Below, piece by piece: positions 37,213-49,245 of a stretch of 64,000 nt of DNA; positions within the stretch are counted from its first letter, which is position 1, and each line of letters starts with the position of its first letter. Source of the stretch: Thiocystis violacea (GTDB lineage Bacteria > Pseudomonadota > Gammaproteobacteria > Chromatiales > Chromatiaceae); assembly GCF_016583575.1 (NCBI RefSeq), contig NZ_NRRG01000020.1, positions 1 through 64,000 on the forward strand. Direction: 5' to 3'. The notes under the pieces are model-generated. The model ran no database searches and was not told the origin of the DNA. It saw only the letters and a list, made by a program, of their open reading frames with translations. The translations under genes and the position numbers were made by a program.

Positions 37213-38406
37213 ATGTCTTTCTGGAAATCCCTTCGCTGGCTCGCGGCGGGGCTGATTCTATACGTGTCGCAGGCCGCGGGCGAATCGTCGGCGCCGGTCT
37301 TGATCGGCCTGGACGCCGAGTTCGGTCACCGCACCAGCACCTCGGCCCAGGCGGTCCGGCAGGGCATGGAGATCGCCATCGCCGAGATCAACGCGGCCGG
37401 CGGCGTGCTGGGTGGTCGTCCGCTGGAGTTGGTCATCCGGGACAACCGCTCCATCACGGCGCGCGGCGTCGACAATCTGCGCGAGCTGGCGGCCATGCCG
37501 GATCTGGTCGCCGTCTTCGGGGGCAAGTTCAGTCCCATCTATGTGGAATGCCTGCCCGTGGCGCATGCGTTGGGCATTCCGCTCATGGATCCCTGGGGTT
37601 CCGCCGACGGTATCACCGACCATGGCTATCGTCCGAGCTACAGCTTTCGTCTGTCGCTCAAGGATTCCTGGGCCGCTCCGGTCATGTTGCGATTCGCCCG
37701 CAAGGCTTATGGCGCCACCCGGATCGGTGTCCTGCTGCCCAATACCTCCTGGGGGCGCAGCAACCAGGACGCCATCACGCAAGCGGTGGACGGAGCCGGC
37801 GTCACCCTGGTCGGCGAGCACTGGTATAACTGGGGCGATCAATCCTTGCTCGCGCCTTATCGGGATCTTCTGCGGCGAGGCGCCCAAGCCATTCTGCTGG
37901 TGGCCAACGAGGCCGAGGGTTCGCTGCTGGTGAAGGAGATCGCGAGCCTGCCGCCGGAAGAGCGGCGGCCCATCGTCAGCCATTGGGGCGTGACGGGCGG
38001 CGATTTCGTTCAGCTCACGGGCGCCGCCCTGCGTGACCTCAAGTTCGCGGTGGTGCAGACCTACAGTTTCATCGGTCGAACGGATCCCATCGCCCGGCGC
38101 GTACTCCAGGCGCTGCGCGAGCGCTATGGAGTGACAGGGCCGGAATCGCTCCAGAGCCCGGTCGGTGTCGCCCATGCCTATGATCTGACCCATGTGCTGG
38201 CGCGGGCCATCGATCTGGCGGGCGGCACCGATCGCGCGCTCATCCGCGACGCCTTGGAGCGGCTGGGGCCCTATCAGGGATTGGTCCGATATTACGAGTC
38301 GCCCTTCGCGCCCGGCCGCCACGACGCCCTGTTCCCCGAGGATGTCTTCATGGCCTTCTACCGCGAGGACGGCCAACTGATTCCATCCGTCGATGAATCG
38401 CGCTAG
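37213..38406 (+). CDS. Leu/Ile/Val-type periplasmic binding protein
   Basis: A 397-residue type-I periplasmic binding protein of the branched-chain amino-acid receptor family. A signal peptide (about 1-27, ending SQAAGESSA) leads to VLIGLDAEFGHRTSTSAQAV and GMEIAIAEINAAGGVLGG, the usual opening. No ABC permease or ATPase is adjacent. Its stop overlaps by 14 bases the start of a GGDEF-EAL protein with a periplasmic sensor domain, so it may deliver a ligand to that receptor. The ATG at 37213 follows AGGGGG; the frame is open from 37165. Confidence 0.85.
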   Translation: MSFWKSLRWLAAGLILYVSQAAGESSAPVLIGLDAEFGHRTSTSAQAVRQGMEIAIAEINAAGGVLGGRPLELVIRDNRSITARGVDNLRELAAMPDLVAVFGGKFSPIYVECLPVAHALGIPLMDPWGSADGITDHGYRPSYSFRLSLKDSWAAPVMLRFARKAYGATRIGVLLPNTSWGRSNQDAITQAVDGAGVTLVGEHWYNWGDQSLLAPYRDLLRRGAQAILLVANEAEGSLLVKEIASLPPEERRPIVSHWGVTGGDFVQLTGAALRDLKFAVVQTYSFIGRTDPIARRVLQALRERYGVTGPESLQSPVGVAHAYDLTHVLARAIDLAGGTDRALIRDALERLGPYQGLVRYYESPFAPGRHDALFPEDVFMAFYREDGQLIPSVDESR

Positions 38407-40831
38407 CAGGGGCCTGGCGCGGCGCTGGCCGAGACGGGGATCCGCCACGCATCGGCTCAAGCGGCGTGTGCAATTGGCGGCGTTCGGCGTGGCCATGCTC
38501 GTGGCCGTCGCCATCGGCATCCTTGAGTTGATGATCGCGCTCCATGATCTGCCGCGCGCCGCGCGTGAGTCGAACGGGGCGACCGCCCGCGTGTTCGCCT
38601 CCCATCTGAGCGCCTCGCTCAACAACCGTGTCGATGAGATCCAGCAGTTGGCGACCAGTTCGCTGGTCTGGACGGCACTCTCGGATTCACGCGATCGCGA
38701 TGCCTATCTCAATCCCTTTCTGCGTGAGCGCAACCAGGCCCTGTCGAACAGCCGCCTGGCGCTCCTGGACTATCGCGGACGTTACATCGCCGGTGACGAG
38801 GCGCTGATGACCGAAGGCAACGACTCGGTCGGGCGCTTGGTCGACCAGGTGTTGAGTTCCGGCGCGCCGTCCTCGCGGATGATCGACGACTCGCCCGGAC
38901 GCCTCTGGATCGGCCTCCCCATCGATTACCCCTACACCGAGGACATCATTGGCGTGCTGTTGGGCGCTATCGACCTGGCGGCCATGCTGGAGAATGAACT
39001 GGCCGTCGATACGCGCGAGCGGGGCGTCATCCTGCGCGGTGGCGAGACCGCCTGGCGGTTGCGCGGTGAGTCGGCCGGGGGTGTTCATGCCGCCGTGTCG
39101 CGCTGGATCCAGCATCCGGCGATGGCCAGGCTCTATGACCTGGAGCTGACCGTCTATTCGACCGAGAGCCCCTGGCTGGGTGGCATCCTCACGCGCGGTT
39201 TTCTGATGGTTCTGGTCTCGCTCGCGCTCGCGCTGGTCGTCTGGTGGATCGCCGGGGTGGCCGCCAGCGCGGTGAGCCGGCGCCTGGAACGACTCGCCGC
39301 GGCGATCCTCGAGAGTCCCAATCGCGCCCCCGAGGATATTCCCGCCGATGACGGGGACGACGAGATCTCGGTCCTGGCCGACGCCTTGCGCTCGGCACTG
39401 GCGGCGCATCGGACGATGAAGGAACAGCTCGAGCGGCTGGCCTATTTCGACGGACTCACCGGCCTGATGAACCGCACGCTCTTCGACGATCGGCTCGGGC
39501 AGGCCCTGGGGCGCGCCCAGCGCACGCGTTCCCAGGTGGCCCTGATGTTCATCGATCTCAATCGATTCAAGGCCGTGAACGATACCCTCGGGCACGAAGC
39601 GGGGGACGCCCTGCTGCGCGAGGTCGCCCGGCGCATTAGCGAGCGGGTCCGGGGCTCGGATGCCGTGTCGCGGCGCAGCGGCGACGAATTCACCCTCTTG
39701 ATCGAAACCTGTTCAAATCAAAAGGGCGTGGTTCAACTCGCCGAGGATCTGATTGTCCGACTGTCGCAACCCTATTCGCTCGCGGGCGGGGATCGGACCA
39801 GCATCGGGGCCAGTATCGGTATCGCCTTCTATCCGTCCGACGCCCAGACCGCCGGCGAACTCTTGAGTCGGGCGGATACCGCCATGTACGCGGCGAAGGA
39901 GCGAGGCATGGATGGCTACTGTCTCTACTCGCCGGATCTCGGGCGGGCGATCCGCTCGCGGCTCGCGCTGGAGGCGCGGCTTACCCAGGCGGTGAGAGAG
40001 GAGGGCATGGAGATCCTCTTCCAACCCCAGGTGAACCTGACGGACGGCCGCCTGCTCGGGGTCGAGGCGTTCTGTCGCTGGTGGGATCCGGAGCTTGGCG
40101 AGGTGCCACCGCGGATCTTCATTCCGATCGCGGAAGAGACCGGAGCCATCCGTCCGCTCGGTCTCTGGTTGTTGCGCCACGCCTGTCGGGAGGTCGCCGG
40201 CTGGAGCGACCTGGGGAGCGATTTCTTCCTCTCGATCAACGTCTCGGCCAAACAGTTGACGGCGGAATTTCCGCTCGTCGTGCGCGAAATCCTAGAGGCG
40301 ACCGGATGGCCGGCCCAGCGGCTGGAGCTTGAGCTGACCGAGGACTCGCTGACGCATGCCCCGCCCGAGGCCGAGTCGGTGCTCGAGGCGCTGTCCGCAA
40401 CCGGCGTGCTGGTGGTCATGGACGATTTCGGTGCCGGGTACTCCTCCCTGTCCTATCTCAAGCGCTTCCGGTTCGGTAAGTTGAAGATCGACCGGAGCAT
40501 GATCCAGAACCTCGCCACCAGCGAGGACGACAACCTCATGGTCTCGACCTTCATCAACCTCTCCCATCAGCTCGGGCTGCGGGTCATCGCCGAGGGCGTC
40601 GAGACCGAGGCGCAGCGCGACCGCCTGCTGCGATATGGCTGCGACATGGCTCAGGGATTTCTCTACGGATCGCCCGGCACTCACGCCAGCTTGAGCGGCC
40701 AGCTAGGCCGGCAGACGTCTGACGGTATTCGGCAGGTGCTCGCGCACGACGTTGGCGAAGGCTTCGAGGGCCTGGCGGCGGGGGAAGCTGCGGCGGAAGA
40801 CCAGCGAGATCCGCCGGTAAGCCTCCGGTAG
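38393..40831 (+). CDS. Membrane GGDEF-EAL protein with Cache-like sensor
   Basis: An 812-residue c-di-GMP protein. A transmembrane helix (about 31-52), a Cache-like periplasmic domain (about 55-260), a second helix (about 268-290) and a HAMP-like linker precede GGDEF and EAL domains. The GGDEF motif reads SGDEF (429-433) and the EAL motif reads EAF (558-560), both conservative variants; DDFGAGYSSL is kept. The EAL fold should end near QGFLYGSP; the last 45 or so residues are read from DNA antisense to oxyR, so the native stop is probably lost. It overlaps the binding-protein gene by 14 bases. Confidence 0.88.
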   Translation: MNRASRGLARRWPRRGSATHRLKRRVQLAAFGVAMLVAVAIGILELMIALHDLPRAARESNGATARVFASHLSASLNNRVDEIQQLATSSLVWTALSDSRDRDAYLNPFLRERNQALSNSRLALLDYRGRYIAGDEALMTEGNDSVGRLVDQVLSSGAPSSRMIDDSPGRLWIGLPIDYPYTEDIIGVLLGAIDLAAMLENELAVDTRERGVILRGGETAWRLRGESAGGVHAAVSRWIQHPAMARLYDLELTVYSTESPWLGGILTRGFLMVLVSLALALVVWWIAGVAASAVSRRLERLAAAILESPNRAPEDIPADDGDDEISVLADALRSALAAHRTMKEQLERLAYFDGLTGLMNRTLFDDRLGQALGRAQRTRSQVALMFIDLNRFKAVNDTLGHEAGDALLREVARRISERVRGSDAVSRRSGDEFTLLIETCSNQKGVVQLAEDLIVRLSQPYSLAGGDRTSIGASIGIAFYPSDAQTAGELLSRADTAMYAAKERGMDGYCLYSPDLGRAIRSRLALEARLTQAVREEGMEILFQPQVNLTDGRLLGVEAFCRWWDPELGEVPPRIFIPIAEETGAIRPLGLWLLRHACREVAGWSDLGSDFFLSINVSAKQLTAEFPLVVREILEATGWPAQRLELELTEDSLTHAPPEAESVLEALSATGVLVVMDDFGAGYSSLSYLKRFRFGKLKIDRSMIQNLATSEDDNLMVSTFINLSHQLGLRVIAEGVETEAQRDRLLRYGCDMAQGFLYGSPGTHASLSGQLGRQTSDGIRQVLAHDVGEGFEGLAAGEAAAEDQRDPPVSLR

Positions 40832-41623
40832 CGCGAGCGGACGGGCGACGATGCCGCCGTCGGTCATCCAGCCGCCGCGAATCGCCAGCGCCGGAATCAG
40901 GGTGCAGCCAAAGCCGGCGCTGACCAGTTGCAGCAGGGTCTCCAGGCTGGAGGCGCGCAGATCGGCCATCTCGCCTCGGGTGGGGCGTTCCGCGAGGTGG
41001 CAGACATCCATGACCTGATGCGTCAGGCAGTGTCCATCCGCCAGCAGGAGCAGGTCGATTTCCTCCAGATCCCGCGCGGTGATCTCGTCCTGCTCGTAGA
41101 GCGGATGGTTGACCGGATGCGCGAGCCAGAAGGGCTCGTCGAACAGTGGGAAGGTGTCGAAGTCGGTGTCGTTGACCGAGGTCGCGAGCAGGGCGGCATC
41201 GATCTCGTGGCGGGCGAGCCGGCCCAGCAGCGAGCCCGTGATTTCCTCGGAGAGGACCAGCCTGAGTTTGGGGTAGGTCCGCTTGAGCGGCACCAGGATC
41301 AGGGGCATGAGGTAGGGGCTGAGCGTCGGGATGGCACCGACGCGCAGCGGTCCGGCGAGCGGATCCTGATGGGCGCGGGCCACCTGCTCGATCGCCTCGG
41401 CCTGTTCGAGCGCCAAGCGGGCGTGAGCCAGGATGGCCTCGCCGACCGGGGTGATCTCGACCGAGCGGTTGGTGCGCTCGAAGATGACGACATCCAGCTC
41501 GTCCTCCAGCTTCTTGATCTGGCCGCTGAGGGTCGGCTGACTCACGAAGCAACGTTCCGCCGCGCGCCCGAAGTGGCGCGTTTCGGCGACGGCGAGGATA
41601 TATTTGAGATCACGTAGATTCAC
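40703..41623 (-). CDS. oxyR: Peroxide-sensing regulator OxyR
   Basis: A 306-residue LysR-family activator. The N-terminal winged helix is NLRDLKYILAVAETRHFGRAAE; the redox pair falls at C199 (ADGHCL) and C208 (VMDVC) when translation starts at the GTG at 41623, exactly the E. coli OxyR positions. RASSLETLLQLVSAG also matches. This numbering argues for 41623 over the in-frame GTG at 41653. On peroxide the two cysteines form a disulfide and switch on antioxidant genes. Its 3' end overlaps the convergent GGDEF-EAL frame by 129 bases. It is divergent from clpB. Confidence 0.94.
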   Translation of the reverse strand: MNLRDLKYILAVAETRHFGRAAERCFVSQPTLSGQIKKLEDELDVVIFERTNRSVEITPVGEAILAHARLALEQAEAIEQVARAHQDPLAGPLRVGAIPTLSPYLMPLILVPLKRTYPKLRLVLSEEITGSLLGRLARHEIDAALLATSVNDTDFDTFPLFDEPFWLAHPVNHPLYEQDEITARDLEEIDLLLLADGHCLTHQVMDVCHLAERPTRGEMADLRASSLETLLQLVSAGFGCTLIPALAIRGGWMTDGGIVARPLALPEAYRRISLVFRRSFPRRQALEAFANVVREHLPNTVRRLPA

Positions 41624-41689
41624 CCGCGCATGATAGCGGATATTTCCAGGCACGGGATCCAGGAAATGGCCGTCTGTTTCCCCACGAGG

Positions 41690-41717
41690 CTTGATTCGCC
41701 CTGGCGACTTCCCACTT
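41690..41717 (+). promoter_or_regulatory. Possible sigma-32 promoter of clpB
   Basis: CTTGATT at 41690-41696 and TCCCACTT at 41710-41717, 13 bases apart, resemble the heat-shock consensus (CTTGAAA, CCCCATNT; 6 of 8 in the second box). The position, about 40 bases before the clpB start, fits. ClpB is under sigma-32 in relatives. Not proven. Confidence 0.45.
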
Positions 41718-41756
41718 CACGAAGATAACCCTGCAAAAATTCTGGAGTAAGCCACT

Positions 41757-44354
<2,598 letters not shown>

Positions 44355-44395
44355 CGACGGTGAACAGGACGCGCAGCGAGCGCACGCCTCAGGCC

Positions 44396-44417
44396 GGACG
44401 GGGCATTCGCCCCGTCC
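44396..44417 (+). terminator. Hairpin downstream of clpB
   Basis: Perfect 9-base stem GGACGGGGC / GCCCCGTCC with an ATTC loop, 42 bases after the clpB stop. The same structure occurs at 280-301, so it is a dispersed repeat used here in terminator position. Only a weak T-rich run (GTTTG) follows. Confidence 0.6.
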
Positions 44418-44494
44418 GTAACGTTTGATGACCACCTAGGAGTTCGGCTGTGGTCGATCCGTTCGGAAAGCGTTCAGGACGGGTTGTATACCCC

Positions 44495-44773
44495 TCAAGT
44501 GCCGCTGGGATCGCGATAGCCGTGGGCGATTCGATTGCGCATCCCGCGCATCCCGCGCCACGGCACTTCGGCATGGGCCTGCGCGAACTCGGCGTAGCCG
44601 TCCATCACCTTCGTGGCGGCCTCACCGATGATGATGAGGCTCATGATGACGGCCTGCTGGGTGCGCTTGTCCTCAAGGAAGTCGACTTTGGCTAAGCCAT
44701 CCACGAAGCCGAACGCATCGGTCGCGGCCTGCTGCATGTGGTCGAGGTAATCGGGCAGTCGGTTCTCGCTCAT
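44495..44773 (-). CDS. hepT: HepT-like (DUF86) toxin, C-terminally short
   Basis: A 92-residue HEPN RNase-type toxin. The catalytic Rx4-6H motif is present as RNRIAHGY (about 79-86), after the helical core QAVIMSLIIIGEAATKVMD. In complete homologues the HGY is followed by about 25 residues (a DINLDVVW-type helix); here it ends RDPSGT. The 3' part has been lost, perhaps reducing toxicity. It follows mntA with a 4-base overlap, the usual MntA-HepT order. Confidence 0.85.
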   Translation of the reverse strand: MSENRLPDYLDHMQQAATDAFGFVDGLAKVDFLEDKRTQQAVIMSLIIIGEAATKVMDGYAEFAQAHAEVPWRGMRGMRNRIAHGYRDPSGT

Positions 44774-45066
44774 ACCGGACGCGCCTCCGCGAGTATCTTA
44801 GCCCGGAACTTTGGTGGCAGGTCAGCCGGGGTCAGAAGATCGACGTGGATGCCAAGCAGCATTTCCAGTTCGTCTTGCAAACCGCCCAGGTCGAACAGCG
44901 TCGCGCCGGGCAGCGCATCGACCAGCAGATCGAGGTCGCTGCCGTCGCGGTCGGTGCCATGCAGTACCGAACCAAAGACGCGCGGGTTCGCTGCACGGAA
45001 GCGGCCTGCCGCTTCGCGCACGACGCTTCGCTTCATGTCGAGCACAACCGACGGTCGCATGGGCAT
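44770..45066 (-). CDS. mntA: MntA-type nucleotidyltransferase antitoxin
   Basis: A 98-residue minimal nucleotidyltransferase. The signature GSxxxGTDRDGSDLDLLVD is intact, with both metal-binding aspartates. In MntA-HepT pairs this enzyme AMPylates the tyrosine of the toxin's HxY motif and neutralises it; that tyrosine (in HGY) remains in the neighbour. Start at the ATG at 45066; an internal ATG at codon 11 is possible. Confidence 0.9.
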   Translation of the reverse strand: MPMRPSVVLDMKRSVVREAAGRFRAANPRVFGSVLHGTDRDGSDLDLLVDALPGATLFDLGGLQDELEMLLGIHVDLLTPADLPPKFRAKILAEARPV

Positions 45067-45233
45067 CCTCTCTTCGAAACTCGTCGAGAGGATAGGCCAT
45101 CGAAAATAGAGTTTCGAGAACCATTTTCGAGGCCAGCGACGTCGGCTCCTGCCGGAGGGCTGCCGCGTCCAGGTGCCAGACCTCCACCCGTCTGTTAGGC
45201 TCCCATCTGAACACCAAGCCCAACGGATGCACC

Positions 45234-46202
45234 ATGAGCCAAGCCCTTCAAACCGCCGTCGCGCGTCAACGCATGCTGTTGCGGGGTCGTCTCGCCGGGT
45301 TGCTGGAGCGTCTTGTCCTGAGCTGCCGGGCGGTCTGGCCGGAGCGCCAGGCGCTCGAACGCCTGCTGATCGACGCCATGACGGGTCTACCCTCCTGTAA
45401 GTATCTCTATGTCCTCGACCGGGAGGCGCGGCAACTCACGGCCAACATTTCACCTCAGGGGTTGCTGCCCGAGCACCTGGGGCGCGATCGCGGCGATCGC
45501 CCTTATCTGGCGGAGGCGCTCGCCGGCGAGCGTTTTTCACTCTCGCCCGTTTACATCAGTCGCAACGCCCGTCGTCCGTCCTTGACGGCGGTTCAGCGGA
45601 TCGAGGACGCCGATGGCCAACTGCTCGGCTTTCTCGGCGCGGATTTCGATTTGCGCGAGCTGCCGGTGACCCGCGAGCTCTACCGGCAGCCCGAACAATG
45701 GGTTCAGCTCAAGGGCGATCCGGCGATTCGCGGTGGGCTCTTCGCCCAACAGCGGGTGGAGAGCCTGATGGACAGCCGCATCGACGAGATCCTGGATCTG
45801 CTCGTCGAGCTGATCGGCGCCCATGGCGTCTTCCACGGCAAGCTGCATTTCTCCAGCTCGCGTGCCACGATCTGGACACTCGACGACCCCTTGCGCTATC
45901 GCATCCTGGACTACGAGGATCTGGCCAATCCCGGAATCTGTCTGGCTTATCCCTGTCGCCCCTATCCGGCGGACGCGGCGATCCCGGAGGCGCGTATCCC
46001 CGAGGTCTTGCGAACCCTGCGCGAGCTGCGGTTCATGGACGAGACCATCTATCTGCGCTCCGGCTCGCTCAACATTTTCAATGGCCTGGTCGGGCTGAAC
46101 TTCTCCTGTGACGGCTCGCATTACATGCGCTGGGACGAGTTGCTCCATAAGAGCCTGGGCTTCTGGCTTGGGACCGGCGAGGCTTGCGCGACGGAGCGAT
46201 AG
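45234..46202 (+). CDS. Orphan PDC/Cache-like sensor protein
   Basis: A 322-residue protein. Residues about 20-150 resemble a PDC/Cache ligand-binding domain (KYLYVLDREARQLTANIS, then RDRGDRPYLAEAL and ISRNARRPSLTAVQRI, LGFLGADFDLRELP). No transmembrane helix or output domain follows; the C-terminal half (about 170-322) matches nothing I recognise beyond similar proteins in sulfur-oxidising gammaproteobacteria. A cytoplasmic place is implied, unusual for a Cache fold. It lies upstream of prfB on the same strand, 152 bases away. Confidence 0.7.
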   Translation: MSQALQTAVARQRMLLRGRLAGLLERLVLSCRAVWPERQALERLLIDAMTGLPSCKYLYVLDREARQLTANISPQGLLPEHLGRDRGDRPYLAEALAGERFSLSPVYISRNARRPSLTAVQRIEDADGQLLGFLGADFDLRELPVTRELYRQPEQWVQLKGDPAIRGGLFAQQRVESLMDSRIDEILDLLVELIGAHGVFHGKLHFSSSRATIWTLDDPLRYRILDYEDLANPGICLAYPCRPYPADAAIPEARIPEVLRTLRELRFMDETIYLRSGSLNIFNGLVGLNFSCDGSHYMRWDELLHKSLGFWLGTGEACATER

Positions 46203-46354
46203 GGACGGCGAGTCCGATGAACCGCCGTGCCGCTTTGAGCGGCTCGGGAATTCAAGGCCCCGACCGGAACTGGGGATGGTTACTTGAGAATTGCCGCTGG
46301 TCAGTCCTCCCGAGGCCCCGTTACACTGGCGCGTTTTATCAGGCGGGACCAACC

Positions 46355-47453
46355 ATGCTCGACATCAACCCGATCGCTTTCCAAATCGCCGACCTCAAGG
46401 GACGCTTGGAATCCCTTAGGGGGTATCTTTGACTATGCGGATCGCAAGGAACGTCTGACCGAAGTCCTGCGCGAACTCGAGGATCCGGCGATCTGGAGCG
46501 ATCCGGGCCGCGCCCAAGCCTTGGGCCGCGAGCGGGCCGCGCTGGAGGCGATCGTGCTGGGGCTCGACGAACTGACCGCCGCGCTGGCGGATGCCGACGA
46601 GTTGCTGGCGCTGGCGGCCGCGGAGTCGGACCAGGAAACCCTGGAATCCCTGACCGCGGATCTGCTTGTCCATGAGGCCCATGTCGCGACGCTGGAGTTT
46701 CGCCGCATGTTCTCGGGCGAGATGGACGCCAACAACGCCTTCGTCGATATCCAGGCCGGCTCCGGCGGGACCGAGGCCCAGGATTGGGCGGAGATGCTGC
46801 TGCGCATGTATCTGCGCTGGGGCGAGCGTCGCGGCTTCAAGACCGAGCTGATGGAAGTCTCGCCAGGCGAAGTGGCCGGCATCAAGTCGGCGACCATCAA
46901 GTTCGAGGGTGACTACGCCTTCGGCTGGCTGCGCACCGAGATCGGCGTGCATCGGCTGGTGCGCAAATCGCCCTTCGATTCGGGCAACCGCCGTCATACC
47001 TCCTTCGCCTCGCTGTTCGTCTCGCCCGAGGTCGACGACAGCATTCAGATCGAGATCAATCCGGCGGATCTTCGCATCGACGTCTACCGCGCGAGCGGCG
47101 CCGGCGGTCAGCACGTCAACCGGACCGAGTCGGCGGTGCGCATCACCCATCTGCCGACCAACACCGTGACCCAGTGCCAGAACGACCGCTCGCAGCACAA
47201 GAACAAGGACCAGGCCATGAAGCAGCTCAAGGCCAAGCTCTATGAACTGGAGATGCAGAAGCGGCGGGCGACCCAGGACGCGCTGGAGGACACCAAGTCC
47301 GACATCGGCTGGGGCAGTCAGATCCGCTCCTACGTGCTCGACCAATCGCGGATCAAGGATCTGCGCACCGGCGTCGAGATCGCCAACACCCAATCGGTGC
47401 TGGACGGCCATCTCGATCCCTTTATCGAGGCCAGCCTCAAGAGCGGGCTTTAG
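46355..47453 (+). CDS. prfB: Peptide chain release factor 2 (programmed frameshift)
   Basis: Two frames joined as 46355-46429 and 46431-47453, giving 365 residues, the E. coli RF2 length. RF2 releases peptides at UGA and UAA. Codon 26 is an in-frame TGA, bypassed by +1 slippage. The stop-recognition SPF (KSPFDSGN) and the catalytic GGQ (SGAGGQHVN) are present; the residue preceding SGAGGQ is Ala, the form found in most bacteria rather than the Thr of E. coli K-12. It lies 71 bases before lysS, the usual pair. Confidence 0.97.
46418..46432 (+). promoter_or_regulatory. prfB +1 frameshift site
   Basis: AGGGGG (46418-46423), a Shine-Dalgarno-like stimulator, stands three bases before the slippery CTT-TGA (46427-46432). 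Scarce RF2 lets the ribosome slip from CTT to TTT and read GAC, so RF2 controls its own synthesis. Spacing is identical to E. coli. Confidence 0.97.
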
Positions 47454-47524
47454 TCAGCGATCAGCCACCAGCGACCAGCCGCCGGCTTCGATGGTGGTCG
47501 TGCCACCCGGAGAACCCCTAGCGG

Positions 47525-49067
<1,543 letters not shown>

Positions 49068-49072
<5 letters not shown>

Positions 49073-49245
49073 GGTGGGTAGAGCGCAGCGAAACCCACCG
49101 AATCCCGTGCCGCCCTAGCAGAATCTTGCCATGCAAGATGCCGGTTTGGCGGTGAATGCTGGAGCTGCGGTCGATGGGTTTCACGGCCAATGGGTATCCG
49201 TGCCAATCATCAAGGGCATTCCGTGGCCGCTCTACCCATCCTACG
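49068..49245. repeat. 178-bp palindromic MITE-like element
   Basis: The ends are inverted repeats: CGTAGGGTGGGTAGAGCG (49068-49085) and, reversed, CGTAGGATGGGTAGAGCG (49228-49245), 17 of 18 matching. The inner part shows further imperfect symmetry (AAACCCACCGA against GATGGGTTTCA). It lies exactly between convergent lysS and ygfZ, and each gene's TAG stop is inside an arm. No coding sequence is seen. Confidence 0.82.

Noticed and set aside
46355-46432. prfB seen as a broken gene because of the in-frame TGA at codon 26
   Set aside because: The stop is the conserved programmed frameshift site with a Shine-Dalgarno-like stimulator and correct spacing.
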